From Dipteris shenzhenensis (lineage: Eukaryota > Polypodiophyta > Polypodiopsida > Gleicheniales), in assembly GCA_047967505.1 (NCBI GenBank), contig CM106540.1: a DNA stretch of 64,000 nt; one strand, written 5' to 3'. The translations under genes and the position numbers were made by a program. Below, piece after piece: positions 35,395 to 47,400 of this stretch. Every line of letters starts with the position of its first letter. Within the stretch, counting starts at the first letter, position 1. Below the pieces are notes generated by a model. The model had not been told where the DNA came from. It searched no databases and was given only the letters and a program-made list of their open reading frames with translations.

Positions 35395-38300
35395 TCGCAT
35401 CTACATTTCTCCGATGGGCACAAAACTTTGTACATGCCTCAACCAAGGTCGTATTGACTTGCATACAAAGTGGTGCACCCATCCCATAAGTACTTGTTCG
35501 GATAACACACCTACAAACATATTTTATGACGATTGTGCATAATACTAGGAACAAAATGGTGTATAATGTGCGATCGACTATGCAAAGCATATCCAATGGA
35601 CACAAGACTTTGCATGTTCCTCAACCTAGGTAGTATTGACTGGTGTGCAATGTGGCATCCCCATCCGATAAGTACTTGTTTGAAGAATACACCTAGGATC
35701 ATGTTTTTTGATGGTTCTTCATGACACTAAGGCAAAAACAGTATTTAATACTCAATCTACCATGCAAAGCATATTCGATGGGCACAATACTTTGCATGTG
35801 CCTCAAAAGCAGTGGTATGGTGTTCCATGCAAAGTGAAATGCCCATTTAATAAGTACTTGGTATGAAAATACACCTAAGAGCGTGTTCTTTGACAGATGT
35901 GCATAACACTAGGGGAAAAACGGTGTATAATGTGTGATCCCCCATGCAAAGCATAACTGATAGACACAATACTATGCACGCACATCAACCTAGTTGCCGT
36001 GTTTTTTTATGGTTGTGCATTACACTAAGACAAAAATGGTGTTTTATGCTTAATCGACAATGCAAAGCATATCCAATGAGCATAATACTTTGCACACACC
36101 TTAAAAGAGGTGAAATTGACTTACATGCAAAGTGGAGCACCCATCCCATAAGTACTTGATCGAATAACATACCTAGCAGCGTGTTTTTTACGGATGTGCA
36201 TGACACTAGAGCAAAAATGGCATTTAATGCTCGATCGACCATGCAAAGGATATCTGATGGGCACAATACTTTTCCTAAGCCTCAACCTAGGTGGTATTAA
36301 AATTTTCTCAAAGAGGCATACCCATCCGATAAGTACTTGGTCAGATAACATACCCAAGGGCGTGTTTTTTCACAGATGTGCATTTCACTACGGCAAAAAC
36401 GGTGGATAATGTGTGATCGACCATGCAAAGCATATCTGATGGTCACAATACTTTGCACGCACCTCAACCTAGTTGAAACAGACTTGTGTGCAAAGTGTAG
36501 TGCCCATCCCATAAGTACTTGATTGAATAACATACCTAGCAGCATGTTTTCTTACGGATGTGCATGACACTAAGGCAAAAACGGTGTTTTATGCTTGATC
36601 GACAATGCAAAGCATAATAGTTTGCATGAGCCTCAACAATTGTGGTATTGCATTGTGTGCAAAGTGGTACACCCATTTGATAAGAAATTGGTCGGATAAC
36701 ACACCTAAAAGCACGTTTTTTTATGGTTGTGCATGACATTGAGGCACAAACGGAGTTTAATACGTGATATACCATGCAAAGTACATCCGATGGGCACAAA
36801 GTGATCGACCATGCAAAGCATATCTGATGGTGACAATACTTTGCACGCACCTCAACCTAGTTGAAATAGACTTGCGTGCAAATGGGAGCCCCCATCCAAT
36901 AAGTACTTGTTTGAATAACACACCTAGGACCGTGTTTTTTTATGGTTGTGCATGACATTAAGGCAAAAACGGTGTTTTATGCTTGATTGACAATGCATAG
37001 CATATCCGATGGGCACAATACTTTGCACACACCTTCAAATAGGTGGAATTGACTTACATGCAAAGTTGCATTTCCATCGCATAAGTACTTGATCGGATAA
37101 CACACCTAATAGCATGTTTTTTACGGATGAGCATGACACTAAGGCAAAAATGGTATTTAATGCTCGATCGACCATGCAAAGCATATCCGATGGGCACAAT
37201 ACTTTTCCTATGCCTTAACCTAGGTGGTATTGAAATGTTCTCAAAGAGGCACACCCATCCGATAAGTACTTGGTCAGATAAAATACCTAAGGACGTGTTT
37301 TTTTACGGATGTGCATATCACTACCGAAAAAACGTTCTATAATGTGTGATTAGCCATGCAAAGCATATCCGATGGTGACAATACTTTGCATGCACCTCAA
37401 CCTAGTCTAAATAGACTTGTGTGCAAAGTGGAGCCCCATCCGATAAGTACTTGTTTGAATAACACACCTAGGACCCTGTTTTTTTATGGTTATGAACGAC
37501 ACTAAGGCAAAAACGGTGTTTTATGATTGATCGACAATGAAAAGCTTATCCGATGGACACAATACTTTGCATACACCTTCAACTAGGTGGAATTGACTTA
37601 CATGCAAAGTTGAATTCCCATCGCATAAGTACTTGATCGGATAACACACCTAGCAGCATGTTTTTCTTTGGATGTGCATGACACTAAGGCAAAAATGGCA
37701 TTTAATGCTCGATGGACCATGCAAAGCATATCCGATGGGCACAATACTTTTCCTACGCCCTAACCTAGGTGGTATTGAAATGTTCTCAAAGAGGCACACC
37801 CATCCGATAAGTACTTGGTTAGATAACATATCTAAGGGCATGTTTTTTTGCAGATATGCATATCACTCCTGGAAAAATGTTGTATAATGCGTGATCGACC
37901 ATGCAAAGCATATCTGATGGTGACAATACTTTGCACGCACCTCAACCTAGTTGAAACAGACTTGCTTGCAAAGGGGAGCCCCCATCTGATAAGTACTTGT
38001 TTGAATAACACACCTAGGACCGTGTTTTTTTATGGTTGTGCATGACATTAAGGCAAAAACGGTGTTTTATGCTTGATTGACAATGCATAGCATATCCGAT
38101 GGGCACAATACTTTGCACACACCTTCAAATAGGTGGAATTGACTTACATGCAAAGTGGCATTCCCATCGCATAAGTACTTGATCGGATAACACACCTAAC
38201 AGCATGTTTTTTTACGGATGTGCATGACACTAAGGCAAAAATGGTATTTAATGCTCGATGGACCATGCAAAGAATATCTGATGGGCACAATACTTTTCCT

Positions 38301-39785
38301 ATGCCTTAACCTAGGTGGTATTGAAATGTTCTCAAAGAGGCACACCGATCCGATAAGTACTTGGTCAGATAACATACCTAAGGACGTGTTTTTTTACGGA
38401 TGTGCATATCACTACCGAAAAAATGTTCTATAATGCGTGATTAGCCATGCAAAGCATATCCGATGGTGACAATACTTTGCATGCCCCTCAACCTAGTCTA
38501 AATAGACTTGTGTGCAAAGTGGAGCCCCATCCGATAAGTACTTGTTTGAATAACACACCTAGGACCCTGTTTTTTTATGGTTATGAACGACACTAAGGCA
38601 AAAACAGTGTTTTATGCTTGATCCACAAGGCAAAGCTTATTCGATGGGTACAACACTTTGCACACACCTTCAACTAGGTGAAATTGACTTACATGCAAAG
38701 TGGAATTCCCATCGCATAAGTACTTGATCGGATAACACACCTAGCAGCATGTTTTTTTTCGGATGTGCATGACACTAAGGCAAAAATGGCATTTAATGCT
38801 CGATGGACCATGCAAAGCATATCCGATGGGCACAATAATTTTCCTATGCCTTAACCTAGGTGGTATTGAAATGTTCTCAAAGAGGCATACCCATCCAATA
38901 AGTACTTGGTCAGATAACATACCTAAGGGCGTGTTTTTTTGCGGATGTGCATATCACTACATGAAAAACGTTGTATAATGCATAATCGACCATGCAAAGC
39001 ATATCCGATGGTGACAATACTTTGCATGCATCTCAACCTAGTTGAAACAGACTTGCGTGCAAAGTGGAGCCCCCATCTGATAAGTACTTGTTTGAATAAC
39101 ACACCTAGGACCGTGTTTTTTTATGGTTGTGCATGACACTAAGGCAAAAACGGTGTTTTATGCTTGATCGACAATGCAAAGCATATTCGAGGGGCACAAT
39201 ACTTGCACACACCTTCAACTAGGTGGAATTGACTTACATGCAAAGTGGCATGCCCATCCCATAAGTACTTGATCGGATAACATAACTAGCAGCGTGTTTT
39301 TTTCTGGATGTGCAAGACACTAAGGCAAAAATGGTATTTAATGCTCAATCGACCATGCAAAGCATATCTGATGGGCACAATACTTTTCCTACTCCTTAAC
39401 CTCGGTGGTATTGACTTGTTTTCAAAGAGGCACACCCATCCGATAAGTACTTGGTCAGATAACACACCTAAGGGCGTGTTTTTTTACAAATGTGCATATC
39501 ATTAGGAGGAAAACGGTGTATAATGCATGATCGACCATGCAAAGCATATCTCACTTGGGTTCAAAGTGGAGCCCCCATCGGATAAGTACTTGTTTGAATA
39601 ACACACCTAGGACCATGTTTTTTATGGTTGTGTATGACAATGAGGCACAAATGGTGTTTAATGCGTGATATACCATGCAAAGCATAGACGATGGGCACAA
39701 TATTTTGCACACACCTCAACGTAGGTGTTATTGAGTTGCATGCAAAGTGGCATGTCCATCTGATGAGTACTTGATTGGATAACTT
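35395..39785 (+). repeat. 182-bp satellite array with trimeric higher-order repeat (copy 2)
   Basis: About 24 monomers of the same three types as in copy 1. Type B landmarks at 37,234, 37,779, 38,325 and 38,870 give a 545-546-bp higher-order period. An irregular stretch at 36,600-36,810 has truncated and joined monomers. Both arrays end in the same degenerate half-monomer (GATGAGTACTTGAT(C/T)GGATAACTTCTCCCAC) followed by identical AT-rich flank. Confidence 0.95.
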
Positions 39786-39908
39786 CTCCCACTAATAAAT
39801 TAAGTACTAATTAAAAATTATAATAAATGAGTAGATTATTAAAAAGAGACTAATATTTATGTAATTGTTGCTACTGCAACTTGCTTGCAAAGGACTCTCA
39901 CAAAGGAG

Positions 39909-40713
39909 ATGGCTATAGATTTTGTTACAGGGATGGATGTGATTTTATGTAGCAAAAGAGAAGTAGTAGCATTTGCTACAATCCATGATAGTGTTCCAAT
40001 TCAGTTTGCCACTTTCGAAGACTTGGCGAAGATAAGATGGCAGTTACTATATCAAAGATTTTTAGCGCACATGTTGAGCTAAAGTATTAATGTGGAGATA
40101 TGGAAACACTTGGAGATGTTATGCCCTACAATACATCCAACAAATCATTTATAGCATGGGACAAAGATGAGACTTATGCAACAAACATTATCAAGAATAC
40201 AAAGTGCACCACCTTGGATTTTACTATAGGGGACATTTTACAAATGAGATTATTTGCAATTAAGACTGTAGCAGAAGGTGAAGTATTGGGATTTGAACAA
40301 GTGGAGCAATGGTCATTTGCACAGATGAGGATTCTAAAAGTCATTGATGATGGTATGGTTGATAACATAACATCCTTATGTGATCCCTACTATGAGGTAG
40401 GCAAGAATATGAGATGGAGCATGCAATTTTTAAACATGAGAAAGAGACACTGGTTTTCAATGATAAAGACAAGGTATACTACAATATCAAAGGACATAAA
40501 AAGTGTGCCCATGTGCCAGGCTCTATCACTTCAAATGTGGATGATTTCAATGTACTCAATTATAGAAGTGACATCTTATCTGGAGGCATGGGATATGAGG
40601 TAGAAGGAAAAATAAAAATACCGCACCAAAGTATTTTGCATATACACGAATTTTTAAGGATTCTTGCCATGGAGGAAGTAGAAGGAGACAATGCAAATGA
40701 AGAATGTCCATGA
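39909..40713 (+). pseudogene. Transposase-like gene of large unit, internally deleted (copy 2)
   Basis: Matches copy 1 at 21,124-21,802 and then jumps at 40,585/40,586 to the equivalent of 24,450. This removes 2,647 bp, including the Cys-rich region and all three putative D-D-E residues. The deletion is out of frame, and further frame breaks exist near 40,080 and 40,450. Copy 2 cannot make the catalytic protein. The N-terminal block (DVILCSKREVVAFATIHDS) is better preserved here than in copy 1. Confidence 0.85.
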
Positions 40714-40829
40714 TTAAAGCTTTGTATTGAAGTCCATTGAAGGATTTTATTTGGGTACTAGGAAAGAAGCCAATTGACAATTATAATCAGAGTCATCACC
40801 TCCTATGTCAAATGAGAGTCAAAATATGC

Positions 40830-41060
40830 ACTGGATGTCACCCAAGGGTCAAGGCTTGGCAAGACAATAGGGAGTTAATGCAGATGACACCTGGCAAGGG
40901 ACTGTCACATGGAGCAATAAGACAATGGGGAGTCAATGCACCAAGGGGCAAGGCTTGGCAAGACAAGTGGGAGTTAATGCAGATGGCACCTGGCAAGGGA
41001 CTGTCGTGACATTGAGCAATAAGACAATGGGGAGTCAAATTATGCAGATGGCACGAATTG
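40830..41060 (+). repeat. GC-richer tandem repeats (copy 2)
   Basis: Short version of the 24,690-25,110 array, with about two half-units sharing GGCAAGGCTTGGCAAGACAA and GGGAGTTAATGCAGATGGCA. Confidence 0.7.
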
Positions 41061-41618
41061 AGGCTCTTTAAGAGCAACAATTTAAATTGTAAACATATGT
41101 TCAATCTATATCATTTTATACAAAGACTCCAGCTGAGAGCAACGTCTCTCAATGTAAACATATAATGATAGCTATAATTGCTATTATAATTCTTTGGTTC
41201 AATACAAAACTTGGGTCTTATGGCATCATGTCTTTTTTCTATTTATTAAAAGTTTTAAAAATTTTGTGCATATTGCGAGTGACAATGTTATTTACATGAA
41301 ATATTTAAGTCTCCTTTCATGGATTTATAAATTTATCACGTCAAGGAAAAATATTAAAAATAATTAAATTAACAAATAACTTAGGTATAGCTAGAAATTC
41401 TAAAATAGGATTATTTCAAATTCTTTCATGTTGGTGCAAAAGTATAGATTGAAAAAATAATATTTTTATGTGAATATGATAGTGCCACAAAGTGAAGTTT
41501 TGATTTGGGAAGAATATTTTCAGAAAGTAAAATTTTGATTTGGGAAGGATATTTTCACAAAGTAAACTTTTCATTTGGGAAGGATTTTTGGGCTTCGTCC
41601 AAAAACAACAGAAAAAGT

Positions 41619-41637
41619 CCAAAATTAATGAAATAGG
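41619..41637 (+). other. Terminal motif of large unit copy 2
   Basis: CCAAAATTAATGAAATAGG, identical to copy 1. The next bases (TATTCTATTCC) already belong to a truncated copia LTR. Confidence 0.5.
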
Positions 41638-41639
41638 TA

Positions 41640-42000
41640 TTCTATTCCTTTTGTAGTAAGAGAGAGTTCTTTTAGCTTTCACAACTAAGAAGAGGAAAAC
41701 TATTTTTAGCCTCCACCTTTGTATGTATTCCCCCATTGTGTATGTGAGAAAGCTGCAAGTAAGACTCCTTACTTCTCTCTCACTCTCTTCACATCAGTTA
41801 GTATGCCACCTTAGTTAGCTGAGTTTGGTTTGAGACCCACATATAGGGTTCACCTATTCTTTTGTACTTAGAGTTCTTCTGGCTTTCACAACTAAGAAGA
41901 GGAAAACTGTTTTCAACCTCCACCTTTGTGTATATACCCCCATTGTGTATGTGAGAAAGCTACAAGTGAGACTCCTTCCTTCTCTCCCACTCTCTGCACA
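41640..42000 (+). mobile_element. Two truncated copia family 1 LTRs in tandem
   Basis: 41,640 to about 41,795 is the 3' third of an LTR ending TCTTCACA. From about 41,796 a second LTR copy starts in the middle (TCAGTTAGTATGCCACC) and ends CTCTGCACA at 42,000, followed by a primer site. Neither has its 5' end. Confidence 0.8.
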
Positions 42001-42012
42001 TGGTATCAGAGA
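42001..42012 (+). other. Primer binding site (initiator tRNA-Met), element C
   Basis: TGGTATCAGAGA immediately after the LTR end, matching the usual copia primer site TGGTATCAGAGC except for the last base. Confidence 0.8.
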
Positions 42013-42498
42013 TTCGTGGTAAGGAGCTCAAGAAAGAAAACCAAGTTTGCGATGTCCTAGTAAGAGGATCAATGTTGCTTTCCTCTTTTTTGAGTTTGGG
42101 AGCAAACATCTATAGGTAGCACAACCGAAAAGTGGAAGAGTGCACTCTCTCAGATTGGGATGCCCTTCACGGTGTGGCGAAATTATTTTTTTGATTCGAG
42201 GCCATTTCGAGGCCCGTTTTGGTGGCAGAAGTTTTCCCTAGGCACTCAAGAAAGTGCCTTGTTTTTGCTGTGCGACCAGTGTTCTGCAGGTCAATGAAAA
42301 GTTATCGTAGAAATTACATTGTATGCCTATGCGCAGAGATATTGGGAGTGACAAAATCATTCTTATTGCCTATTGATGCATAATCGTCACTAGGATGTGA
42401 CTGTGTGGTCAAATACCACTCTCGTTAGTTTTATAGATTTGCCCTTGTGATGCAGAAGTGTTTTTTTGCAGTGACAGAATATTTTGCAGTGTTTTGTA

Positions 42499-43330
42499 AT
42501 GGCATCTGATGCTCTTCCATAGATTGTCACTGAAAAGCTTGACAAGAACAACTTCCAAGCATGGAAGTTTAGAATGACGAATTTCCTTAAGGAAAAAGGC
42601 TATTGGGAGTTCATTACTGGAGCTGAACAAGAACCAGTTCTTCCTAATGTTCCCAATCAATAGGAGTTGCAGGCATTTAAAGGCTGGCATGAGAGAGCCA
42701 GAAAAGTTATGTCCTAGCTGTCTATCAATATTTCAGAGTCTATGATTGGGCATATTCAAGATGCAAGCACGTTGAAGGAGGCATGGGATACTTTGACAAA
42801 AATGTATAGCACAAATACGCAAGCCAGGAAAATGCAGCTCAAGCAGGAGTTGCATAATGTGCACATAGAAAATATGAGCATCAATTACTACCACATGAAG
42901 ATGAAGAAGATTGCAGATGCAGTTGCTTCTATTGGGTTTCCAGTGGAAGATGATGATTTAGTTTCTGTGACCTTGAATGGTCTAGGAAAAGATTACGCAC
43001 AATTCCGAACATCCATTGCCGTCCGTGAGAATTTTCTTGATTTTGAGGAGTTGATTGCTCTTCTAATTTTCGAAGAGCAGAGAAATGGTGGGGCATCTTC
43101 TTCAGGAGGAACTTCAAAAGAAACTGTCTTCTACTCAAATGCTGGAAGAGGTAGAGGCAGAGGTAGAGTAGGCGGATATGGAGGCCGTGGCAGAAATCAG
43201 AATATGCAGCAAATTCAAGAAAACCACTCCTATGGAGGAGGATGTGGTAACTTTAGAGGGAGGGGGAGCCAAAGAGGTCGTGGTGGATGGCAGAGAGGCC
43301 AAAATGCAAACAACAATGTTGAATGCTAAG
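42499..43330 (+). pseudogene. copia gag (element C), truncated at the zinc knuckle
   Basis: Same gag as element A but extending further, with the Gly/Arg-rich region (GRGRGRVGGYGGRGRN) before the knuckle. It stops being gag exactly at NNNVEC, the first Cys of the CCHC knuckle seen in element B, where an inverted LTR fragment begins. Stops are TAG at 42,520, TAG at 42,661 (Gln in paralogue A) and TAG at 42,715 (Trp in the paralogues). Confidence 0.85.
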
Positions 43331-43819
43331 AACTCTAGTACAAAGAAATAGAAGAACCCTATATGTGGATCTCAAACCAAACTCAACTAACTAAGGTGGC
43401 ATACTAACTGAGCCACAAACTAGTGTAGATAAGGATAGCTGTCATCCAGCTATTATTTGTGGGCGGTGTACCAACCGCATCTGTAGCTAACAAGTCGGTG
43501 ACATAAATGCACAACTGTCACCCTGGCATATCGCGAGTGGAGCTCGATATCTCAACACTCCCCCTCGAGCTCAATCCCTATTCCTGCACACCAAGCACGT
43601 CTCTGAACTTGCGCAGCTTCTCTGCGCCCAATGCCTTCGTGAATATGTCAGCTACCTGATCCTCTGTGCTGACATAAACTAGATCAATAAGACCTAGTAA
43701 AACCTTCTCCCGCACATAGTGATAATGCACCTCAATTGGCTTTGTTCTAGCATGATAGACTAGGTTATTTGCCAAGTGTATACTACTCATGTTGTCACAA
43801 TAAATGACAACTAGCCCAA
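43331..43819 (-). pseudogene. copia family 1 fragment: RNase H end plus 3' LTR, minus strand
   Basis: Minus-strand reading gives the last 70 codons of RNase H (MSSIHLANN, HIEVHYHYV, VADIFTKALGAEK) from 43,819 to about 43,572, the GAGGGGGAG polypurine tract, and a truncated LTR from 43,557 down to 43,331. It is joined tail to tail with element C gag, so this region is a rearranged mosaic of at least two insertions. Confidence 0.88.
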
Positions 43820-43835
43820 ATCTTTGTTAAAGGAA

Positions 43836-44416
43836 TTTGTCGGTGGCAGAGTACACTGACAAGTTCAGGGAATGTGTTATGAAGATAATAGACCCTCTCC
43901 CTATGTTGGTTCAGTTAAAAGACTATATCTATGGACTGAACGACAAGATTAAAATGGAAGTTCGGGCTAAATATGTGACTACATTAGATGAATCTATTGC
44001 AGTAGCCCTGAACTATGAGGATGCCAAAGGCAGATCTGGTGGATTTGTGTAGGTAGGGACTCAGTATGAGTACCCGAGAAAAGGGGGATCTCAGAGGAAA
44101 TGGATTTCAAAGACAAGCGTCTCCCAGCCAAGTGGCCAAACCAAAGCAGGTGAAGCCGGTTAAGGGACCAGCAAAAACAAGTACCATCGTTGGGGTGAAA
44201 AGGAAAATAACTCGAATGGCAGCCCGAGCTTGGTCAAAGTCCTTGTTGACCCCTGAACAAAAAGAGAAAGCTAGAAAAGAAGGATTGTGCTTCGGCTGCC
44301 TTCAGCAACATCAGTGGAAAGATTGTCCACTGAATAAAAACCGTCACACGGCTAATATGATAATATCTGAATGCGACGCAGAAATGCAGGAGAGTCCCAA
44401 TGCAGAACATATGTAG
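43836..44416 (+). pseudogene. Chromovirus gag with variant zinc knuckle
   Basis: Retrotransposon gag-type sequence (VAEYTDKFRECVMKI, LKDYIYGLNDKIK), broken by TAG at about 44,050 and a frameshift near 44,060. The knuckle reads CFGCLQQHQWKDC, spacing C-2-C-3-H-4-C, one residue shorter than the usual C-2-C-4-H-4-C. The 5' end of gag and the 5' LTR are missing; the element starts abruptly against the copia fragment. Confidence 0.8.
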
Positions 44417-47400
44417 ATGCAATTGGCGGGACCTTCTCAGAGGTTAGTACCTGTGTTGTTAAGTATGTCTGTTACTAAGTTAGTAAGCAGTGCACCTGAT
44501 AACATCCTTTCAAAGCCCGCAACAATGGGGTATACGGTTTTCAATGAGCCTGAGTTGATTAAAATGAAAGGGAAAGTTGCCAATCATGATGTGATTGTGT
44601 TGTTTGACTCAGCATCAACACACAATGTAATCAACTCGAAACTTATTAAGAGGCTCAAGTTGAAAACTAGTCCGTCTGACTATGCTTATACGGTTAGGAT
44701 GGTGGATGGAAGTTCAACTGAAGTATGGAACCAAAGGGTTGCCCAGTTGGAACTTTGAATTCAAGACTATGTTGAGAAGCTAGACTTTGAACTGATCAGA
44801 CTTGCTCACGCAGATATAGCCCTAGGCATGGCTTGGCATTTTTGGAAAAATCCAGCCATTGATTGGAAAAAGCATATTTACTAGTTCAAGATGAACGGGG
44901 TAGAATATGTTTTGCGAGGTGAAAAGGATTTACCTCAAGGACCATTGATTTCAGCCATGGAAATTTGGAAGACTCCAAAAGAGTTTTTATGTCTGTGTAT
45001 AGCATCGGTAGAGTTGATTGATGATGCATCGACTAGCACTGAGGCTACCCAAGATGGGAAAATGGCCGAGTTGGCTAAAGAAATATCAGAGAAGTTCTCT
45101 AAATGTTTTAGGGATGAACTACCTTATGGGTTACCTCCAGAGCGGAAAGTTCAGCATAAGATTGAGCTGATCCCGGGGGCAGAACCTGTAAATAGACCTC
45201 CCTATAGAATGAGTTTTACTGAAGAGGCAGAGGTGCATAGACAACTGGAAGAATACCTCATGTTGGGGCAGATTCAACCAAGTTTCTCACCTTTTGCTTT
45301 GCCAATGATATTAAAGAAGAAAAAGGATGATACGTTTTTCCTCTGTATAGATTACAGAGCATTGAATAATATCACTGTTAAGCACAGGTATCCGATGGCT
45401 CGGATTGATGATTTGCTAGATGCATTACATGGAGCCGTGATTTTCAGCAAGATAGATCTTAAGTGTGGCTACCATCAGATCCGGATTAGAGCCGAGGATG
45501 TGCATAAAACCGCTTTTAGAAGCAGTTTGGTCATTACAAGTTTTTGGTAATGCCCTTTAGACTTATCAATGCTCCAACGACATTTGTCATGCTTATGAAC
45601 GATTTACTACGCCCATATATCGGAAAGTTTGTAGTATATTTTATTGACGATATTCTAGTGTTCAGTAAAAGTATTACTGAGCATCGTGAACACTTGAGAA
45701 TAGTGTTCAGTACTTTGAGGAAAGCCAGTTTTTATGTAAATAAAAAGAAAACTATACTGTGTATGGTTAGGCTTGAATATGTAGGATTCATAATTACTCC
45801 ACAGGGAGTAGAAATGGATCCAAAGAAAGTGGCTGCGATACTAACTTGGCCAATCCCTCAGAGTCTGACCGCGTAGTCTGACCGCGTTGCGATCATTCTT
45901 GGGGTTTGTCCAGTTTTATAGAAGGCATATCAAAGGATATTCCAAAATAGTATCGCCATTGACTGATCTGACCTCAGATAAAGTACCTTTATTTGGGGAC
46001 AAAATCAACAAGAAAGTTTTAACACCATAAAACAAGCTGTGGTCACAGGACCGGTGTTAAAAATAGTTGATCCCCAGAAACCGTTGTTCGTGGAAACCGA
46101 TGCAAGTGGCATTGCGGTAGGAGCAGTTCTCCTTCAAGAGGGAAGGCCAGTAGCCTTTGAAAGCAAGAAGCTTTCTCCCTCTCAAAGGAATTGGCCAACT
46201 CATGAATTGGAGTTGTATGTTGTTATCCATGCTTTGAAAACATGGAGGCATTATTTGTATGGTTCAGAGTTTTATGTGGATGTGGATCATGATACTTTGA
46301 AACATTTTTGTAAATAGCCTGACTTAAGGGGCCGCCAAGCTAGGTGGGCAAAGCTCATGCATGAGTTTAATTTAACGATTCGGTACCGAAGAGGAAAAGA
46401 TAATAAGGTTGCTGATGCGTTGTCTCGCATTATGCACAACCTGAGTTTCACGGTATTAGAGTGTGCTCTAATGACCGAGATTAGAGAAACTCAAAAAGTG
46501 GACGAGGTTGTCCAGAGCTTATGGCCTAAGGCTCATGTGTTAAAACCCAAGGAAAATGAAAAGGATGACTTGGCATCCAGAAAAGGCCAAACTTATGCAA
46601 GATATACCATAAGGGATGGTATGCTGAAAAGAAATGGCAAGGTTGTAGTACCTAGTTAGAATGATCTCAGGCAGAGAGTCATTCGATAGTGCCATGATAG
46701 CCCATGTGTAAGACATCCAAGAGTCGAGAAGACATATGATCTCGTGAAGCGAGATTTCTTTTGGCCAAAGATGAAAAAGCATATTCATGAATATGTGACA
46801 CGGTGTTTCTCGTGTCAGGTAAGTAAGGCCAAGCGGGTGAAGCCACCCGGACTTTTATAGCCCTTGGAGATACCACTAAGTGGGAGAGAATTTCCATGGA
46901 CTTTATTGTAGGGCTGCCTATGACACAAGGTGGATATGATTCTATCCTTGTGGTGGTTGATCGTCTAACCAAGATGGCTCACTTCATTCCGACTAGGGAG
47001 TCTGTTAGTGCCCCGCAAGTGGCGGATTTGTTTATTAGACATATATTTCGTCTTCATGGATTGCCTAGATCCATAGTGTCAGACAGAGATGTTAGATTTA
47101 CCGGTCATTTTTGGATCGCGGTTTTTGAGACACTAAGGAGTGAGTTGGGAATGAGTAGTGGGGATCATCCTGAGACGGATGGTTAGACGGAGAGAGTCAA
47201 CCAAACTTTAGAGGATATGCTAAGGGCATATGTGTCATTGAGGCAACATACATGGGACAAGTGGTTGCCATTGTTGGAGTTTGCCTACAATGATAGGAAA
47301 CATTCCTCTACCGGGTTCAGTCCGTTTGAGTTGAACTATGGTTATAGACCAAAAAATCCAACTATAGTTGGAGTACCTCAGAAAGTGCCTAGTGCCGTGA

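Larger units (their letters stand above)
30570..41637 (+). mobile_element. Large repeated unit, copy 2, with two nested insertions
   Basis: Collinear with copy 1 (10,625-25,881) once a 245-bp MITE and a 3.5-kb copia element are removed. It differs by a shorter satellite (4.4 kb versus 9.3 kb), a 2,647-bp deletion in the transposase-like gene, fewer GC-rich repeats and only one 180-bp segment. It ends at the same motif CCAAAATTAATGAAATAGG (41,619-41,637), where it abuts a truncated copia LTR. Segment order from left: leader to 31,291, copia, leader from 34,836, satellite 35,395, gene 39,909, repeats, terminus. Confidence 0.65.
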
